Position numbers and translations under genes: made by a program
The notes under the pieces: generated by a model
Seen by the model: the letters and a program-made list of their open reading frames with translations, nothing else
Told to the model about the DNA's origin: nothing
Databases searched by the model: none
Assembly (NCBI GenBank): GCA_019637685.1
Contig: JAHBVF010000005.1
Span: 124,001 to 188,000 of the forward strand
Direction of reading: 5' to 3'
Length of the DNA: 64,000 nucleotides
DNA from: Caldilineaceae bacterium
GTDB taxonomy: Bacteria > Chloroflexota > Anaerolineae > Caldilineales > Caldilineaceae
Shown: positions 50,501 to 58,621 of the stretch, piece by piece
Layout of the letters: each line of letters begins with the position of its first letter
Position numbering within the stretch: position 1 is the first letter of the stretch

Positions 50501-51397
50501 TATCACACGATACACGACGTTCTCTATGTGGTCAGCCGGGACACCCGAAGACTGAATAAGCTGGACGGACAGACAGGCAACGTGCTTGCCAGCGTTGCCA
50601 CCGGCGACGAACCCTGGGATGTTGTGATCAACCAACAGACCGAACGGGTCTATGTGAGCAATTTCAAGAGCGGCGATGTCTGGGTCTACAACGCCATCTC
50701 TCTGGATCTGCTGGGCAAAATCCATGTGGGTGGGAATCCCTCTATTATGGAGATATTCCCGGAATTGGACACGGTGGCGGTCAGCGTGCGCGGGCTGAAT
50801 GGAGTAGCTTTCATTCAGGGGCTTGGGTTGAAGCAGCTATCGGGCACGGACGGGATTGGCCCCTATGGCCTGGCCGCCAATCGCGTCGACCGGGAACTCA
50901 TCGTTACCAACCGGGATTCGGGCAATGCAACCATATTCGTCTACCAGAATGGGGAATGGAAGTTGACTGGAGCCAGGCTGGACTTTGACCAGCGGGGCGT
51001 GCCTTTTGAAGCTGTCTACAACCCGGCCAATGGGAAGCTTTATATTGTCTACTGGCTGCCCAACGAAGAGTGGACTGTGCGCGTTCTACAGAGGCAGGGG
51101 GTGGCCCAATACAGCCGGCGGGCTGATATACGCGTGGGCAATGGCGGTGATGTGAAAGACCCGGATGTGGGCGGCACAGGGCTGGCATTGAACCCGGTCA
51201 ACGGCCACATTCTCAACCTGAACACTGCCGACGACAGCATCAGCTTTATCGACGGGACGACCGACAGGGTCATACGCACCATCCAAACCGGGGACGATCC
51301 GTTTACCCTGGCCATCAACCCCCATAACGGATTGGTCTACCTGGCCCTGCGCCGGGGCAATCGGCTGGCAACATTTGTAGATGGACCTACCCCTTAA
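41516..51397 (+). CDS. Giant modular exoprotein (3293 aa): IgGFc-type head, DNRLRE, DUF11, SdrD-B, VNTR stalk, propeller
   Basis: The GTG start at 41516 has TAAGGA four to five nt upstream. A signal peptide (IRAAILALAIVLPLLAVTRG) precedes an IgGFc-binding-like N-terminal domain (about 50-515; TVVYYDHWEDGYE). Next are DUF11 (520-640) and a beta domain with PSTNDRETVSLTETTGSSG (650-780). Two DNRLRE/carbohydrate-binding-like domains follow (815-1015; 1055-1240, ending RSAESWDTGGSNKPRLTIQY), then beta domains, three DUF11 (1545-1930) and SdrD-B (about 1935-2025). The [10 protein letters not shown] stalk covers 2030-2615. A second SdrD-B, a second Thr/Pro linker, a DUF11-like domain, NRIFLPLILG (about 2960) and the propeller (HPKGMAY...) complete it. 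The last ~475 residues closely match those of the 3342-aa protein. A surface-display role is inferred. Confidence 0.9.
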   Translation: MNGHRSIHRWAEAMIFQTKSLLRYRTIRAAILALAIVLPLLAVTRGMGAANLPPVQTYFVPLPEQQTQISLTGIDTRNQVGTVIDSVISIVATGNGTVVYYDHWEDGYELNMANPTQSTTQIWGDGNPANGNAASPSVCGTACAGDIINSGAVIALRNNVSLPRNSGTILYDGRDKVGSTQAVSVSRAEWAVEPGPVLAGAVEVLSVAKYGTTYEMPVGQNLSSNQMFEYSALFVMAGSDDTACTFKGAGFNLSAGQNYHKAGGVNAGDRLVCDKPVQAHLITGDVGSNYEARWFTLVPDAQWGSSYFAPVGTTATSNPADVWIYNPSDVSSIAVTVDTLSGSSSVTVGANSAVRVQMPVNSGAHLYTANGANFFAIGTVDSGQSSAANQSHDWGYSLVPESHLTQMAMVGWGPGSSDGTQNGSPIWVMATKATTLYIDYDGRDTTCPSSIDGTCYDVALSLSALQSRTVYDSSGDKDQTGMRLFTVDGTLITAAWGQDPAVANPGNPFLDMGTTVLPLPRAVLEKTAGLLSDNDGDGKVDPFVDTLVFTITLRNSGVVPVASVVVSDTFSANLTYVNGTAKMNGAALSDDFVGATRFPLDEGGIVINSLDVDESAVFVYSTTVGNTGQVNNSAQSTYSQKKISVQVDVPVDQGNLTACSVDFITALSGTSASAYLANGTVFVRLTDGDKNTTGSQDVVAVSVRNPSTNDRETVSLTETTGSSGVFEGSVPSSTTGGQSVEDGTLYALLGQSLSVSFTDTLYGDTCTDPTPPTIVAPSQTKVLYLSEPGQSLDRMDPVATGDSTTASTSLLDSTASQPTTISLTAVADNDIYEEYSTKNWGACDTLSIGGYSASGWRDRVLIKFDLSSVPPNATITSATLTLVSTNVGSSTPATISTHRITNAWTEGTGSCSGAKTASNWNQRMSGTNWATAGGDYSASAESTTSVAGTGSYTWNIPAMAQSWVATPGTNYGVLLKFTPESAEIYKQFVSRESTTTASRPKLTVTYTINTASSPSATFTQTLPMASNFVMPVGGLITVTTHISTTLSTNTVTSSISQSSDDAEQEGPEGVSPGTVHTNSSDIELVEDFDTPVYGTMTAGLRFNNINIPKGATITSAKITFRAIEPDYPNTNNNTANLLIKGQAADNPTTFTTALNNVSTRPRTTASTSWVPSTWTPGTSYDTPNLNTIVQELVNRSGWTANNSIAFIVTGSGSRSAESWDTGGSNKPRLTIQYTQNQIAANPAITATLRHNGTTFANLSNPTYNSSTGTLTWSGALGSNRTVLAGQAVSLTVTSGITVPFQILYDSGTYPSRVHLPTTTVISVDSLAVYDGAYPAGSSINGGFNGQTVYIRATVSDPFGAADIISATLNLSSTSVILTDTFVVASTSGSKTYEYPWSTPASPGTYPLSLTGHEGYEGIVDTRTTPLALSFQDLGTPGVIEFINTSGQLVTSYDPAQEVCVQVADADQNTLPGSAETLSATVGVEGGASAAYVFTETGPDTGLFRHCFGSPASDPFSPGDNLDAEYTDPDDPSDTSHDDAVIIATNPAISVSKTRISPSDGTALVGDLVEFRLQISNPGDTNLATYIITDTFPSASLAYVSASLAPSSVTTPTLRWNLTGLNSGQQRTITLFFRAIAPAAPATNSVSVTGVDQNSAGVGPQTSSAPVTITNPGVTVVKTRTSPATANLGETVTFQIQVTNSGNTQITALPLSDSYPASCLQFASATPTQTSAGGGSIGWNNIGPLNAGGGNTTVTVNFTVIGPCAPATNTATVDSATDVNGDPVPPAQDDDPVTTVVAAPSLAVSKQLLSPVSAVAEVGERITYTVRITNTGPTALTGLVLTDTYDSAFQRLAAVQPVTPTSTSSGLVLWSPLIPDQPPLLAGQSLTFTLGFTTTAITTGTTNVVTATGTDAYDRSTAPATGQAALQIVTYSYITGGVYNDSTNGDGMKDAGEPGIPGVLVTLSNGMTATTDVNGVYTFTLTVPGTYTIVETNPAGYTSTGDTQGANDDSISVTVSAGQTSSNNNFLDRIPPTPTPTATSTPTHTNTPTATPTHTDTPTATPTHTDTPTITPTSTDTPTATPTHTDTPTITPTSTDTPTATPTHTDTPTITPTHTDTPTATPTHTDTPTITPTHTDTPTATPTHTDTPTITPTHTDTPTTTPTHTDTPTITPTSTDTLTATPTHTDTPTITPTSTDTPTATPTHTDTPTITPTSTDTPTATPTHTDTPTITPTHTDTPTATPTHTDTPTITPTHTDTPTATPTHTDTPTITPTSTDTPTATPTHTDTPTITPTSTDTPTATPTHTDTPTITPTHTDTPTATPTHTDTPTATPTHTDTPTITPTSTDTPTATPTHTDTPTITPTHTDTPTATPTHTDTPTITPTHTDTPTITPTHTDTPTATPTHTDTPTITPTSTDTPTATPTHTDTPTVTPTHTDTPTITPTSTDTPTATPTHTDTPTITPTHTDTPTATPTHTDTPTITPTSTDTPTATHTDTPTITPTHTDTPTATPTHTDTPTITPTSTDTPTATPTHTDTPTITPTSTDTPTATPTHTDTPTITPTSTDTPTATPTHTDTPTITPTHTDTPTITPTHTDTPTATPTHTDTPTITPIPTEPPPPVAAVGDWVWHDLNGNGLQESGEPGLAGVVVNLHNQTGDIIATSQSDSTGFYRFDNLTPGLYSLSFTAPSGYRFCPQAVARSDDDSDVDANGTTPAFLLAPGTTDLSRDAGLEVIPAPTTTPVPTTAATWTPTVTTSKATLTPTAMWTPTGTIPTATFTPTATWTPTSTATQTATATTTSTRTPTRTPTYTPTATATPAPLADTGLELRKSLVGQQTNNVIVGQVLAFFIEITNHSPRTITSVAVYDEFELNGLEYLGASIREPQRSSSGGIGRLYWPDVTQDLGDIPPGGQISFTTSFRVIGAGSTRNLARVGEFIDGLGINYPAPGVESSVVVDSAEAVPNRIFLPLILGTPWDAVAPPCDLIVGCGMDAAHPKGMAYHTIHDVLYVVSRDTRRLNKLDGQTGNVLASVATGDEPWDVVINQQTERVYVSNFKSGDVWVYNAISLDLLGKIHVGGNPSIMEIFPELDTVAVSVRGLNGVAFIQGLGLKQLSGTDGIGPYGLAANRVDRELIVTNRDSGNATIFVYQNGEWKLTGARLDFDQRGVPFEAVYNPANGKLYIVYWLPNEEWTVRVLQRQGVAQYSRRADIRVGNGGDVKDPDVGGTGLALNPVNGHILNLNTADDSISFIDGTTDRVIRTIQTGDDPFTLAINPHNGLVYLALRRGNRLATFVDGPTP
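47641..49320 (+). repeat. 60-bp coding minisatellite, about 28 tandem units
   Basis: The unit encodes 20 residues, [17 protein letters not shown](H/S)TD, and repeats in register for 1.68 kb. One 6-bp (Pro-Thr) deletion near 48980 keeps the frame. Synonymous changes (acc/acg, cac/cat) vary between units in a patchwork, typical of slippage or gene conversion. Units alternate between THTD and TSTD forms. It forms the stalk of the 3293-aa exoprotein and is likely to be length-variable between strains. Confidence 0.92.
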
Positions 51398-51448
51398 TCC
51401 CTGGGAGAACGGCTGCGCCTGACAAATGTGGGGATAAACTTTCTGCAG

Positions 51449-51494
51449 AAGAGCCTGGGCGTCCTTTTTTGTTTTAGCGGATACCCAGGTTCTT
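51449..51494 (+). terminator. Possible terminator or inverted repeat after the 3293-aa gene
   Basis: AAGAGCCTGGG (51449-51459) and CCCAGGTTCTT (51484-51494) pair with one mismatch around a 24-nt loop that contains a run of six T. It sits where the other giant genes have strong hairpins but is much weaker. The remaining sequence up to 51696 is AT-rich leader with a promoter candidate. Confidence 0.35.
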
Positions 51495-51615
51495 CCAATT
51501 AAATGCAATAGTATTTTCTGTAAAAAGTAACAGCGTATTGTAAGTATTTTCGTTATTCTTCCATGTTATACTAGCTAAGGTAGCTAAATTTAGAATCCAG
51601 AGTCTGCCGATTCTG

Positions 51616-51624
51616 TGCTATAAT
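51616..51624 (+). promoter_or_regulatory. Extended -10 promoter candidate
   Basis: TGCTATAAT is a consensus extended -10 (TGN plus TATAAT) about 72 nt upstream of ATG 51697. No good -35 is seen, which extended -10 promoters can lack. Confidence 0.5.
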
Positions 51625-51696
51625 TACGAGTATCCCTGACAGAAACCAGCGGAGTAGCCTTTCGCAATGGACAGCCACAATGGAGGAGAATATCGA

Positions 51697-54600
51697 ATGG
51701 TAGATTCTCAAAATCAATCGTCAACGGGCGCAAGAGGTAAGCTTTTTTCTCATGGCTTGGTTGCGCTCTTTTCTTTGATCGCGCTACTGTTCTTTGCCTC
51801 ACAGGCTTATGCGAACCGCATAGATATTGTGCAGCAGGGCAACAACAGCGCCGACGGTCCGACGGCGGTGGCCTGGAATATTGAGGTCTGGCCCGCGGCC
51901 ACCTGTGGCGGATGGTCGGTGGAATTCGAGCGGGCGTATGGGTCATCCAGCGAAAACTGGCGGCTCAAACTGGATGGCGTCGAATTCAAGTCGGGCACAG
52001 TCAGTGGCGATGAAATCATCAACGGGTTTTGGCCCTCTGGTGTTGACCTGACCAGTGGGACCCACACATTCCGCGCCGAAATCTATGAAGGCGGCAGTTG
52101 GCTCTATCGCGAGAAGACCTTTGGTCCCTGCCCCGCGCAGTTGTCAATTGTAAAGTCAGTGAATCCCGCGGGGAGTGTGAAAACAGGCGACACACTGGCC
52201 TATCAGGTGGTTGTTGGCAATCCATCCAATGTCATACAGACAGGCATCGTCATCACCGATAGCCTGCCTGTGGGCGTTTCGTATATTGGCTCCAGCACAA
52301 TGGCTGTCGGCACGGCCAGCACCAACATCAAACGGGTAAAGGACACCTTTGCCAGCCAGTCCTACAGCCGGCAGGACGGCCCAGACAACTGGTCCACCAA
52401 CTGGATTGAAACCGACAGTGGCGATACCAGCGCCAGCTCTGGCCGGATTTATATCCACAGCTCAAGCCAAACCCTACGCCTGACCGACTATCAGAACAGC
52501 GACAAGACCCCAGGAATCTATCGACAGGTCGATCTCTCCGGCTATTCCTATGCCACCCTCTCTTTTGATTGGGGATTTCCGTCGTCCATTGACACCGACG
52601 ACGGCGTTGTGGTGGAAATCTCCGGCAACGGCGGCAGCAGCTATACAGTCCTGGAAACTTTCACCGGCTATAACACATCTGTCAACAGCTCCCGGAGCTA
52701 CAATATCTCCAGTTATATTTCGTCGAATACACGGGTGCGCTTCCGGGTCACGCAGAATATTGGCGTCGACGATGAGTACTTCGCTGTGGACAATGTACAG
52801 ATTCTGGCCACAGGCTCCACAAGCAGTGTGACGAAGGACAACAACACCAGCAACGGCATCCCCAATCTGGTGAACGGTACACCGCCCAATTTGGTGGCCG
52901 CTGCAGACAGTTTCACCCTTGCCCCCGGTCAGACAATGACAGTGACCTTCCAGGCATCGGTGACGGCCTCCTCCGGTTCGCTGGTCAACACAGCCTGGGC
53001 CAAGAGCAACGAAGCGCCCAACCCGGTCAAAAGCAGCGTAACCAACAACATTGGTTCTGACGACGAGCTCTGCTACGCAGTGGCGGACGGTACGACCAGC
53101 AGTAGCGATGGAAACGCGAAAGACACCTTGGCCCATCTCAACCGGGTGAACGGCGCGACGACAATCGTGAACAACACTTTGGGCAACACCAACCGCTACA
53201 ACATCGAAGCCATTGCCTTCCAACCCGGCGGTACGACGCTCTTTGCCGCAGATGCCGGGCAACTGGGCACGCTGAACCTGTCAACCGGTCTCTTTACGCC
53301 CACATCCAGCAGCTTTGGATCGGGCAATGGCAGCGAAGGTACGATCACTTTCAGCGATGTGGATGGCCTCTCCTTTGATCCGACCAACGGTTATCTCTAT
53401 GGCACACACCGACGGGGTTCGCACCCAGACGTGCTCTTCCGTATCGATCCGGCCACCGGCCAGCGGGTCAACAATGCATTTGGCTCTGATGAATATGTAG
53501 AAGTTTCTGCCATTGCCGGCCTGGAAGACGTGGACGACATTGCGGTTGATCCCAGCACGGGTATCATGTACGGGATAGTCAACAATGGCAGCAGCAGCGA
53601 AAGCCGGCTGGTAACCATCAACAAGTCGACGGGTGCCGCCACCAGCGTGGGTACTGTCAAGCTCAATGGCAGCAACATCCAGGACATTGAGGGCCTGTCC
53701 TTCTTCAACGATGGCAAGCTCTATGGTTCCAGCGGCAAAAGCGGCCCCACCACCAATGCCCTCTACCAAATCAACAAATCGACCGCCGTTGCCACGCTGA
53801 TCGGCCAGTTTCCCAGCCCCCTGCGCGACATCGAAGCCCTGGGCTGTTTCACCGGCTCGGCCAGCATTGACGTGGAGAAGAGTACCAACGGTTTCGATGC
53901 AGACGATCTGCCCGGTCCTTCCCTGCCCGCCGGCATCACAGTAACCTGGAGCTATACAGCGACAAACACCGGCAGCGTGACACTGAATAATGTGGCGATC
54001 GTCGATGACAAAGAGGGACCCATCTGCACGGTTGGCACGCTCAATGCCGGACAGAGTGGAAGCTGTTCAGCCACAGGCATTGCTGCCATCGGCCAGTATG
54101 CCAATATGGCTACTGCAACCGGCGCACGGGCTGACAACGGCCAAATTGTCCAGGACAGGGATCCCAGCCACTACAACGGCGTGGGCAGCAACCCGAGCTA
54201 TACAATTCTGAAGGCGAACAACACAGACCCGGACCTGCACGGTGTGCGGCTGGGCGAGCCGATCAGTTTCACCATTCACATTGAAAATACGGGTGACACG
54301 CCCATTACAATTCTGCCCCTGCGTGACACGTATATCGACGGTATCCTCACATACATCGGCGCAACACCGCCGCCGGATACCCCCAACCCAGGCCAGATCG
54401 ACTGGAACGACCTGACCGGTGCAACCGCCAGCGGGTTCGGCATTGATCTGGATGTGGGCCAGAGCTTCAACCTGATTGTGGAGTTTATTGGCACGACGGA
54501 TACAACCAATCTGCCCGGTGGCGTCACCTATAACACAGCCACTGTGCGCAATGCCTTCTACGACCCGGATGGTCCTGGCGGTCTCCCGCCCCAGCCGCTG

Positions 54601-54978
54601 CCGGACAAATCGGCTGTAGCACCGGCCAAGGTCATTGCACCAACCTCTGTGGATGTGGTCAGTGCAGCACTGGTGTACGATGGAGATGGCGCGAAGATCT
54701 ACTGGCAGACGTTCAACGAAACCAGCATCGCGGGCTTCTATCTATACCGAGGCGTGAATGGTGCGTCGACAGAACCGATCACCACGGACCTGATCCCGGC
54801 CCAGGCCGCAGGACAGGCCAACGGCGCATCCTACGCCTATACAGACAGCGCGGTGAGTGCAGGCTCCAGCTATCAATACGAATTGGAAGTTGTGGCTTTG
54901 AATGGCACGCGTACCCGCAGCCCGCTGGGGATACTGGTGGCCGGGCCGCGCATCTACCTGCCGACGATTGGCCGCTAG
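51697..54978 (+). CDS. Modular exoprotein (1093 aa) with DUF11 domains, propeller and terminal IYLP motif
   Basis: ATG 51697 has GGAGGAG 8 nt upstream; an ATG 30 bp earlier has no such site. A signal peptide (LVALFSLIALLFFASQAYA) is followed by a beta domain (about 40-140) and a DUF11-like domain (140-200). A jelly-roll-like domain (210-370; VKDTFASQSYSRQDG, ending DEYFAVDNVQI) is also found in the subtilase at 60-63.5 kb. Then come DUF11-type sequence, a propeller-like region (460-720; EAIAFQPGGTTLFAADAG) and two more DUF11 domains. An FN3-like domain (WQTFNETSIAGFYLYRGVNG) leads to the extreme C-terminus GPRIYLPTIGR. It is an exported surface or matrix protein; the terminal motif may be a sorting signal. 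It lacks the Thr/Pro stalk of its neighbours. Confidence 0.88.
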   Translation: MVDSQNQSSTGARGKLFSHGLVALFSLIALLFFASQAYANRIDIVQQGNNSADGPTAVAWNIEVWPAATCGGWSVEFERAYGSSSENWRLKLDGVEFKSGTVSGDEIINGFWPSGVDLTSGTHTFRAEIYEGGSWLYREKTFGPCPAQLSIVKSVNPAGSVKTGDTLAYQVVVGNPSNVIQTGIVITDSLPVGVSYIGSSTMAVGTASTNIKRVKDTFASQSYSRQDGPDNWSTNWIETDSGDTSASSGRIYIHSSSQTLRLTDYQNSDKTPGIYRQVDLSGYSYATLSFDWGFPSSIDTDDGVVVEISGNGGSSYTVLETFTGYNTSVNSSRSYNISSYISSNTRVRFRVTQNIGVDDEYFAVDNVQILATGSTSSVTKDNNTSNGIPNLVNGTPPNLVAAADSFTLAPGQTMTVTFQASVTASSGSLVNTAWAKSNEAPNPVKSSVTNNIGSDDELCYAVADGTTSSSDGNAKDTLAHLNRVNGATTIVNNTLGNTNRYNIEAIAFQPGGTTLFAADAGQLGTLNLSTGLFTPTSSSFGSGNGSEGTITFSDVDGLSFDPTNGYLYGTHRRGSHPDVLFRIDPATGQRVNNAFGSDEYVEVSAIAGLEDVDDIAVDPSTGIMYGIVNNGSSSESRLVTINKSTGAATSVGTVKLNGSNIQDIEGLSFFNDGKLYGSSGKSGPTTNALYQINKSTAVATLIGQFPSPLRDIEALGCFTGSASIDVEKSTNGFDADDLPGPSLPAGITVTWSYTATNTGSVTLNNVAIVDDKEGPICTVGTLNAGQSGSCSATGIAAIGQYANMATATGARADNGQIVQDRDPSHYNGVGSNPSYTILKANNTDPDLHGVRLGEPISFTIHIENTGDTPITILPLRDTYIDGILTYIGATPPPDTPNPGQIDWNDLTGATASGFGIDLDVGQSFNLIVEFIGTTDTTNLPGGVTYNTATVRNAFYDPDGPGGLPPQPLPDKSAVAPAKVIAPTSVDVVSAALVYDGDGAKIYWQTFNETSIAGFYLYRGVNGASTEPITTDLIPAQAAGQANGASYAYTDSAVSAGSSYQYELEVVALNGTRTRSPLGILVAGPRIYLPTIGR

Positions 54979-55031
54979 CTTTACACAGACTACAGGACGA
55001 GAGCCGCTTTCCACCTCGGCTTTGATTGACT

Positions 55032-55081
55032 AAACAGAGAGGGCCTGGCTGCACGTGTGCAGCCAGGCCCTCTCTGTTTTA
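55032..55081. terminator. Bidirectional intrinsic terminator (23-bp perfect stem)
   Basis: Positions 55032-55054 and 55057-55079 are perfect reverse complements with a 2-nt loop, A-rich before and T-rich after. It is one of the strongest hairpins of the window and closes the 1093-aa gene. The 140 bp after it is AT-rich leader without a clear gene. Confidence 0.9.
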
Positions 55082-55222
55082 ACTTCCTTTCTCCCCATGC
55101 TTACGGTAGGACTATTATCATATTTAGGGCAACCCCCCGGTCGGTCATAATAAATAATAGTGCTTAATATGATCTAGCCCGTTTTGGGCCGACACAACAA
55201 CAATTCCGGTAAGGGGTTCTGC

Positions 55223-58200
55223 ATGCAGAAACTGTCGAAACGAGCGGTCCAGCCGCACAACTGGCTCTATGGGTTTGTGCTGCTCATAATTCTGGCAGGC
55301 AGTCTGGCTCCCTTGCCTGGCCCCTTATCTGCAAGTGTTGATGCGCAAACGTGGGACAATCCAGATCCATCCGGGACAGATGGCTCTCTGCCCAGGACAG
55401 TGGGTGCTCCACAGGGCGCGTCCAGCCTGGGCGATCTGGTCTGGCACGATCGCAATGGCAACGGCTTTTTCGATTCAGGTGAGCCAGGGATACCTGGCGT
55501 ATCGGTCAAAGTCTGGCTGGACAATGGGGACAAAAACTTCGATCCGACTACCGGTGGCGATAGTATCTTTGCCACAACCGTCACTTCATCCACCATCGCC
55601 GGGTACTACAATTTCCAGATATCGTTTGGCGGTATCGTCTATTGGGTCGAGATTCCGGACGAGATGTTTGATCCGGGCCAACCGCTGAACGGGTATGTGT
55701 TGACCAGCAAGAATACGATTTATCCTGTCCCCGCGCTGGTGATTGAACCGGCCAGCATTCGCAACCGGGTTGACTTCGATTTCGGTTTCGCCCGCCCGGG
55801 CATCCAACTCACCAAAACCGCGGGCAGTGCAGCCGATGGCACAGCGCTTGTGCTGAATAGCCCCGGCAATGTGACCTTCACATACACATTTGTCAACAGT
55901 GGGGAAACAGCCCTGTTGGATGTGGTGATTGTGGACGACAACGGCACGCCGACCAATCTGGCCGACGATTTTGTCGTCTGCACAAAACCTGGCCCCTATG
56001 CCATCGGGACCGGGGGCAGTTGTACAGCACAACGGCCCATCAGCGGCAACTATACCAATACGGCCAGAGTCACGGCCAAACCAGCCGATTTTTTCAACCT
56101 CAAACTCTCGGACGAAGAAGTCTCTGCCACGGATGACGCGGTGGTGACGATCAACCCGCCCACCCCCACCCACACAGCAACATCAGTGCCGCCGACAGCG
56201 ACTTGGACGGCGACGCCAACACCGACCCCAACACAGTCCAGCACAGCAACGGCGACGGCCACATCCACGGCCACAGCCACAGCCGCACAAACGTCTACAC
56301 CGACTGCCACCCATACCCAGGCAAGCACGCCAACCGCGACGTCAACCACGACGTCAACTGCGACGCCAACCTCGACACCGACCGCCAGGCCGACAAACAC
56401 AGCGACGAGCACGGCGACGCACACGGCGACCATCGCGCCCACGGCCACACCGAGCCGTACAGCGACACAAACAGCCCAACCGACTGCTGCGCCGAGCAAT
56501 ACCCCTACGAAGACACCGACTGCTACACCCACGCCTTCCAATACGCCCATCACAGGTACACCGGCGCTGGCTGTGGACAAACGGCTGGTTCAGACACTGG
56601 GCGATCTGACGGGTGTTGTCGCCCTGAACACCGAAATCAGCTTCAGCATCCGCATCACCAATACGGGCACAACCGCGTTGACGGGTGTCCCTTTGCAGGA
56701 CACCTACGATCCGATATACCTACAATTTGTGCGGGCCAATCCTGCGCCGGACAGTGTTTCAACGGGTGATCTCCGGTGGTCCAATCTGGCCGCGGGCAGC
56801 CCTGTGCGCCCTGGCGAGAGCCGCAGTGTACTCGTCACATTCAGGGCGCTGGCAGTGACCGGCAGTCTGCCTGACCGCCAAACACGCAATGTGGCACAGG
56901 TGGCCAATGCCCAGGACGAAATCGGTCAGCAGCCGCCCACACAGACGGACGTAGTATCCGTGCGTATTGCCCAGGCCGCGGTGACTGTGGAAAAAACGAT
57001 TGTTGCCCCCACACTCACCGCCATCGGCGTGGGCGTGGACATTGTCTTTGGCATCCGGGTGGAAAATGTGGGCGATGTGGCTCTGGTGTCGGTCCCCATC
57101 TACGATCTCTACGAGGCTGACGTATTGCGCTATGTGAGTTCAAATATCAGTGAGCCGCGGGTGACAGTTCGTGGCCCAGAGGGAGAACTCTTCTGGGCCG
57201 ATGTCACCCAGGATTTGGGCGACCTGACACCGGGCCAGGTCGTGCAATTCACGGCCACTTTCCGTATGATTGCGCCACGCATCACAACCAATCTGGTGGT
57301 GGTGGAGAATGTGATGGATGCAAACGATGACGCTGTACCGCCAGCCCAGGGCGTGGGCACAGTGGAAATTATTCCGGCAGCCCCTTCTGTCTATCGCATC
57401 TATGCGCCCAGTGTGGGCAGCCAACCCGGCGCAGCCCCTACACCCATGCCCACGCCAACACCGACCACGACGCCCATACCAGCCCCAGTGGTCGAGAATG
57501 CAGAAGTGCCCTGCCCCGCGCCCTACTGCCCGGTGAACGGCCTCGCCCACCCCAAAGGTATGGCGATTCACACGGGGCTGAATCGGCTCTACATCAGCAG
57601 CCGGGATACGAACCAGCTTATTGTGCTGGATGCCCGCACGCTGACCCCGCTGGCCAGCGCCCCGACCGGCGCAGAGCCGTGGGATGTGGTCCTGAACCAG
57701 AAAACGAATCGGGCCTATGTGAGCAATTTCGCCGACGGCAGCGTCTGGGTCTATAATGCCACCTCGCTGGCCCTATTGGCGAAGATACACATCGGCGGCA
57801 ACCCGGCGGTGATGGACATTCTGCCCGATCTGGACACAGTGGCCGTGGCTGTGCGCCAGAGCAATGGCCTGGCCCTGATTCGGGGCATGGAGTTGGAGGC
57901 TATTGTGGGGTCTGGCGGTGTGGGACCCTTTGGGGTCGCGGCCGATCCCGTGAGTCAGGATTTCGTCGTCATCAACCGGGACGCAGGCATTGGGCGTGTG
58001 GTTGCTCGCCAGGCCAATGCCTGGGGTGTGGTGGGCGGAGAGATAACCTTCGGCACAGATGGGGACCGATTGGTTCCCTTTGAAGCCGAGTTCAACCCAA
58101 CCAACCGCAAACTCTATGTCACTTATATGAAGGCCAATGGGCTTTGGTATGTGGACATCTTTCGCAAAGATTCATCCACCGCGCTGACCAAACTGGCGAC

Positions 58201-58465
58201 TGTGCGGGTAGGCAACAGCGGCAGCGACAGGGACGGGGATGTGGGAGGCACGGGGCTGGCCGTCAATCCGGTCACAGGCAACCTCTTCGTCACCAATACA
58301 TTCGACAAGACAATCAGCATCCTATCCGGCTCGAACGATCGGGTATCGGCCGTCCTCCCCACAGGCGACGACCCGTATGAAGTTGTGGTGAATCCGGTCA
58401 CCAGCCAGGTTTTCGTCAGCCTGCGCAAGATCAATCGGATTCACAAATTCATGGACAATCCGTAA
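55223..58465 (+). CDS. Modular exoprotein (1080 aa): SdrD-B, DUF11, TPT linker, DUF11, propeller
   Basis: ATG 55223 has AAGGGG 6 nt upstream; an in-frame start 39 bp earlier is unlikely. A signal peptide ([18 protein letters not shown]) precedes an SdrD-type B domain (about 70-190; [20 protein letters not shown]). DUF11 (195-310), a Thr/Pro linker (315-450) and two DUF11 (450-715) follow. A degenerate form of the family motif, [10 protein letters not shown] (about 722), comes next, then a short TP linker, Cys-rich [10 protein letters not shown] and a YVTN-type propeller (about 770-1080; [20 protein letters not shown]). The last third matches the ends of the 3342- and 3293-aa proteins, so the three are mosaic paralogues with different N-terminal heads. 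Surface display is inferred; no enzyme site is visible. Confidence 0.88.
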   Translation: MQKLSKRAVQPHNWLYGFVLLIILAGSLAPLPGPLSASVDAQTWDNPDPSGTDGSLPRTVGAPQGASSLGDLVWHDRNGNGFFDSGEPGIPGVSVKVWLDNGDKNFDPTTGGDSIFATTVTSSTIAGYYNFQISFGGIVYWVEIPDEMFDPGQPLNGYVLTSKNTIYPVPALVIEPASIRNRVDFDFGFARPGIQLTKTAGSAADGTALVLNSPGNVTFTYTFVNSGETALLDVVIVDDNGTPTNLADDFVVCTKPGPYAIGTGGSCTAQRPISGNYTNTARVTAKPADFFNLKLSDEEVSATDDAVVTINPPTPTHTATSVPPTATWTATPTPTPTQSSTATATATSTATATAAQTSTPTATHTQASTPTATSTTTSTATPTSTPTARPTNTATSTATHTATIAPTATPSRTATQTAQPTAAPSNTPTKTPTATPTPSNTPITGTPALAVDKRLVQTLGDLTGVVALNTEISFSIRITNTGTTALTGVPLQDTYDPIYLQFVRANPAPDSVSTGDLRWSNLAAGSPVRPGESRSVLVTFRALAVTGSLPDRQTRNVAQVANAQDEIGQQPPTQTDVVSVRIAQAAVTVEKTIVAPTLTAIGVGVDIVFGIRVENVGDVALVSVPIYDLYEADVLRYVSSNISEPRVTVRGPEGELFWADVTQDLGDLTPGQVVQFTATFRMIAPRITTNLVVVENVMDANDDAVPPAQGVGTVEIIPAAPSVYRIYAPSVGSQPGAAPTPMPTPTPTTTPIPAPVVENAEVPCPAPYCPVNGLAHPKGMAIHTGLNRLYISSRDTNQLIVLDARTLTPLASAPTGAEPWDVVLNQKTNRAYVSNFADGSVWVYNATSLALLAKIHIGGNPAVMDILPDLDTVAVAVRQSNGLALIRGMELEAIVGSGGVGPFGVAADPVSQDFVVINRDAGIGRVVARQANAWGVVGGEITFGTDGDRLVPFEAEFNPTNRKLYVTYMKANGLWYVDIFRKDSSTALTKLATVRVGNSGSDRDGDVGGTGLAVNPVTGNLFVTNTFDKTISILSGSNDRVSAVLPTGDDPYEVVVNPVTSQVFVSLRKINRIHKFMDNP

Positions 58466-58570
58466 CAACGCAGGCTTTGGCCGCGACGCACTCGCCACAC
58501 AATTTTTTGCATCAGAAAACTATTAGGCATGCGGCGTCTGTGATCCTTTCCAGAAAATCTGGTAGCATAA

Positions 58571-58600
58571 GCGGGCCGGGCGCAACTGCGTTCGGCCCGT
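58571..58600 (+). other. Strong GC hairpin just before the epimerase-family ribosome-binding site
   Basis: GCGGGCCGGGCGC (58571-58583) pairs with 58588-58600 over 13 bp, including three G-U pairs, with a 4-nt AACT loop. It ends about nine bases before the Shine-Dalgarno AAAGGA. There is no U-tract, so it may act as a weak terminator of the exoprotein gene or as a 5'-UTR structure affecting translation. Confidence 0.5.
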
Positions 58601-58621
58601 TGCCTGTGAAAGGAAAATCTT

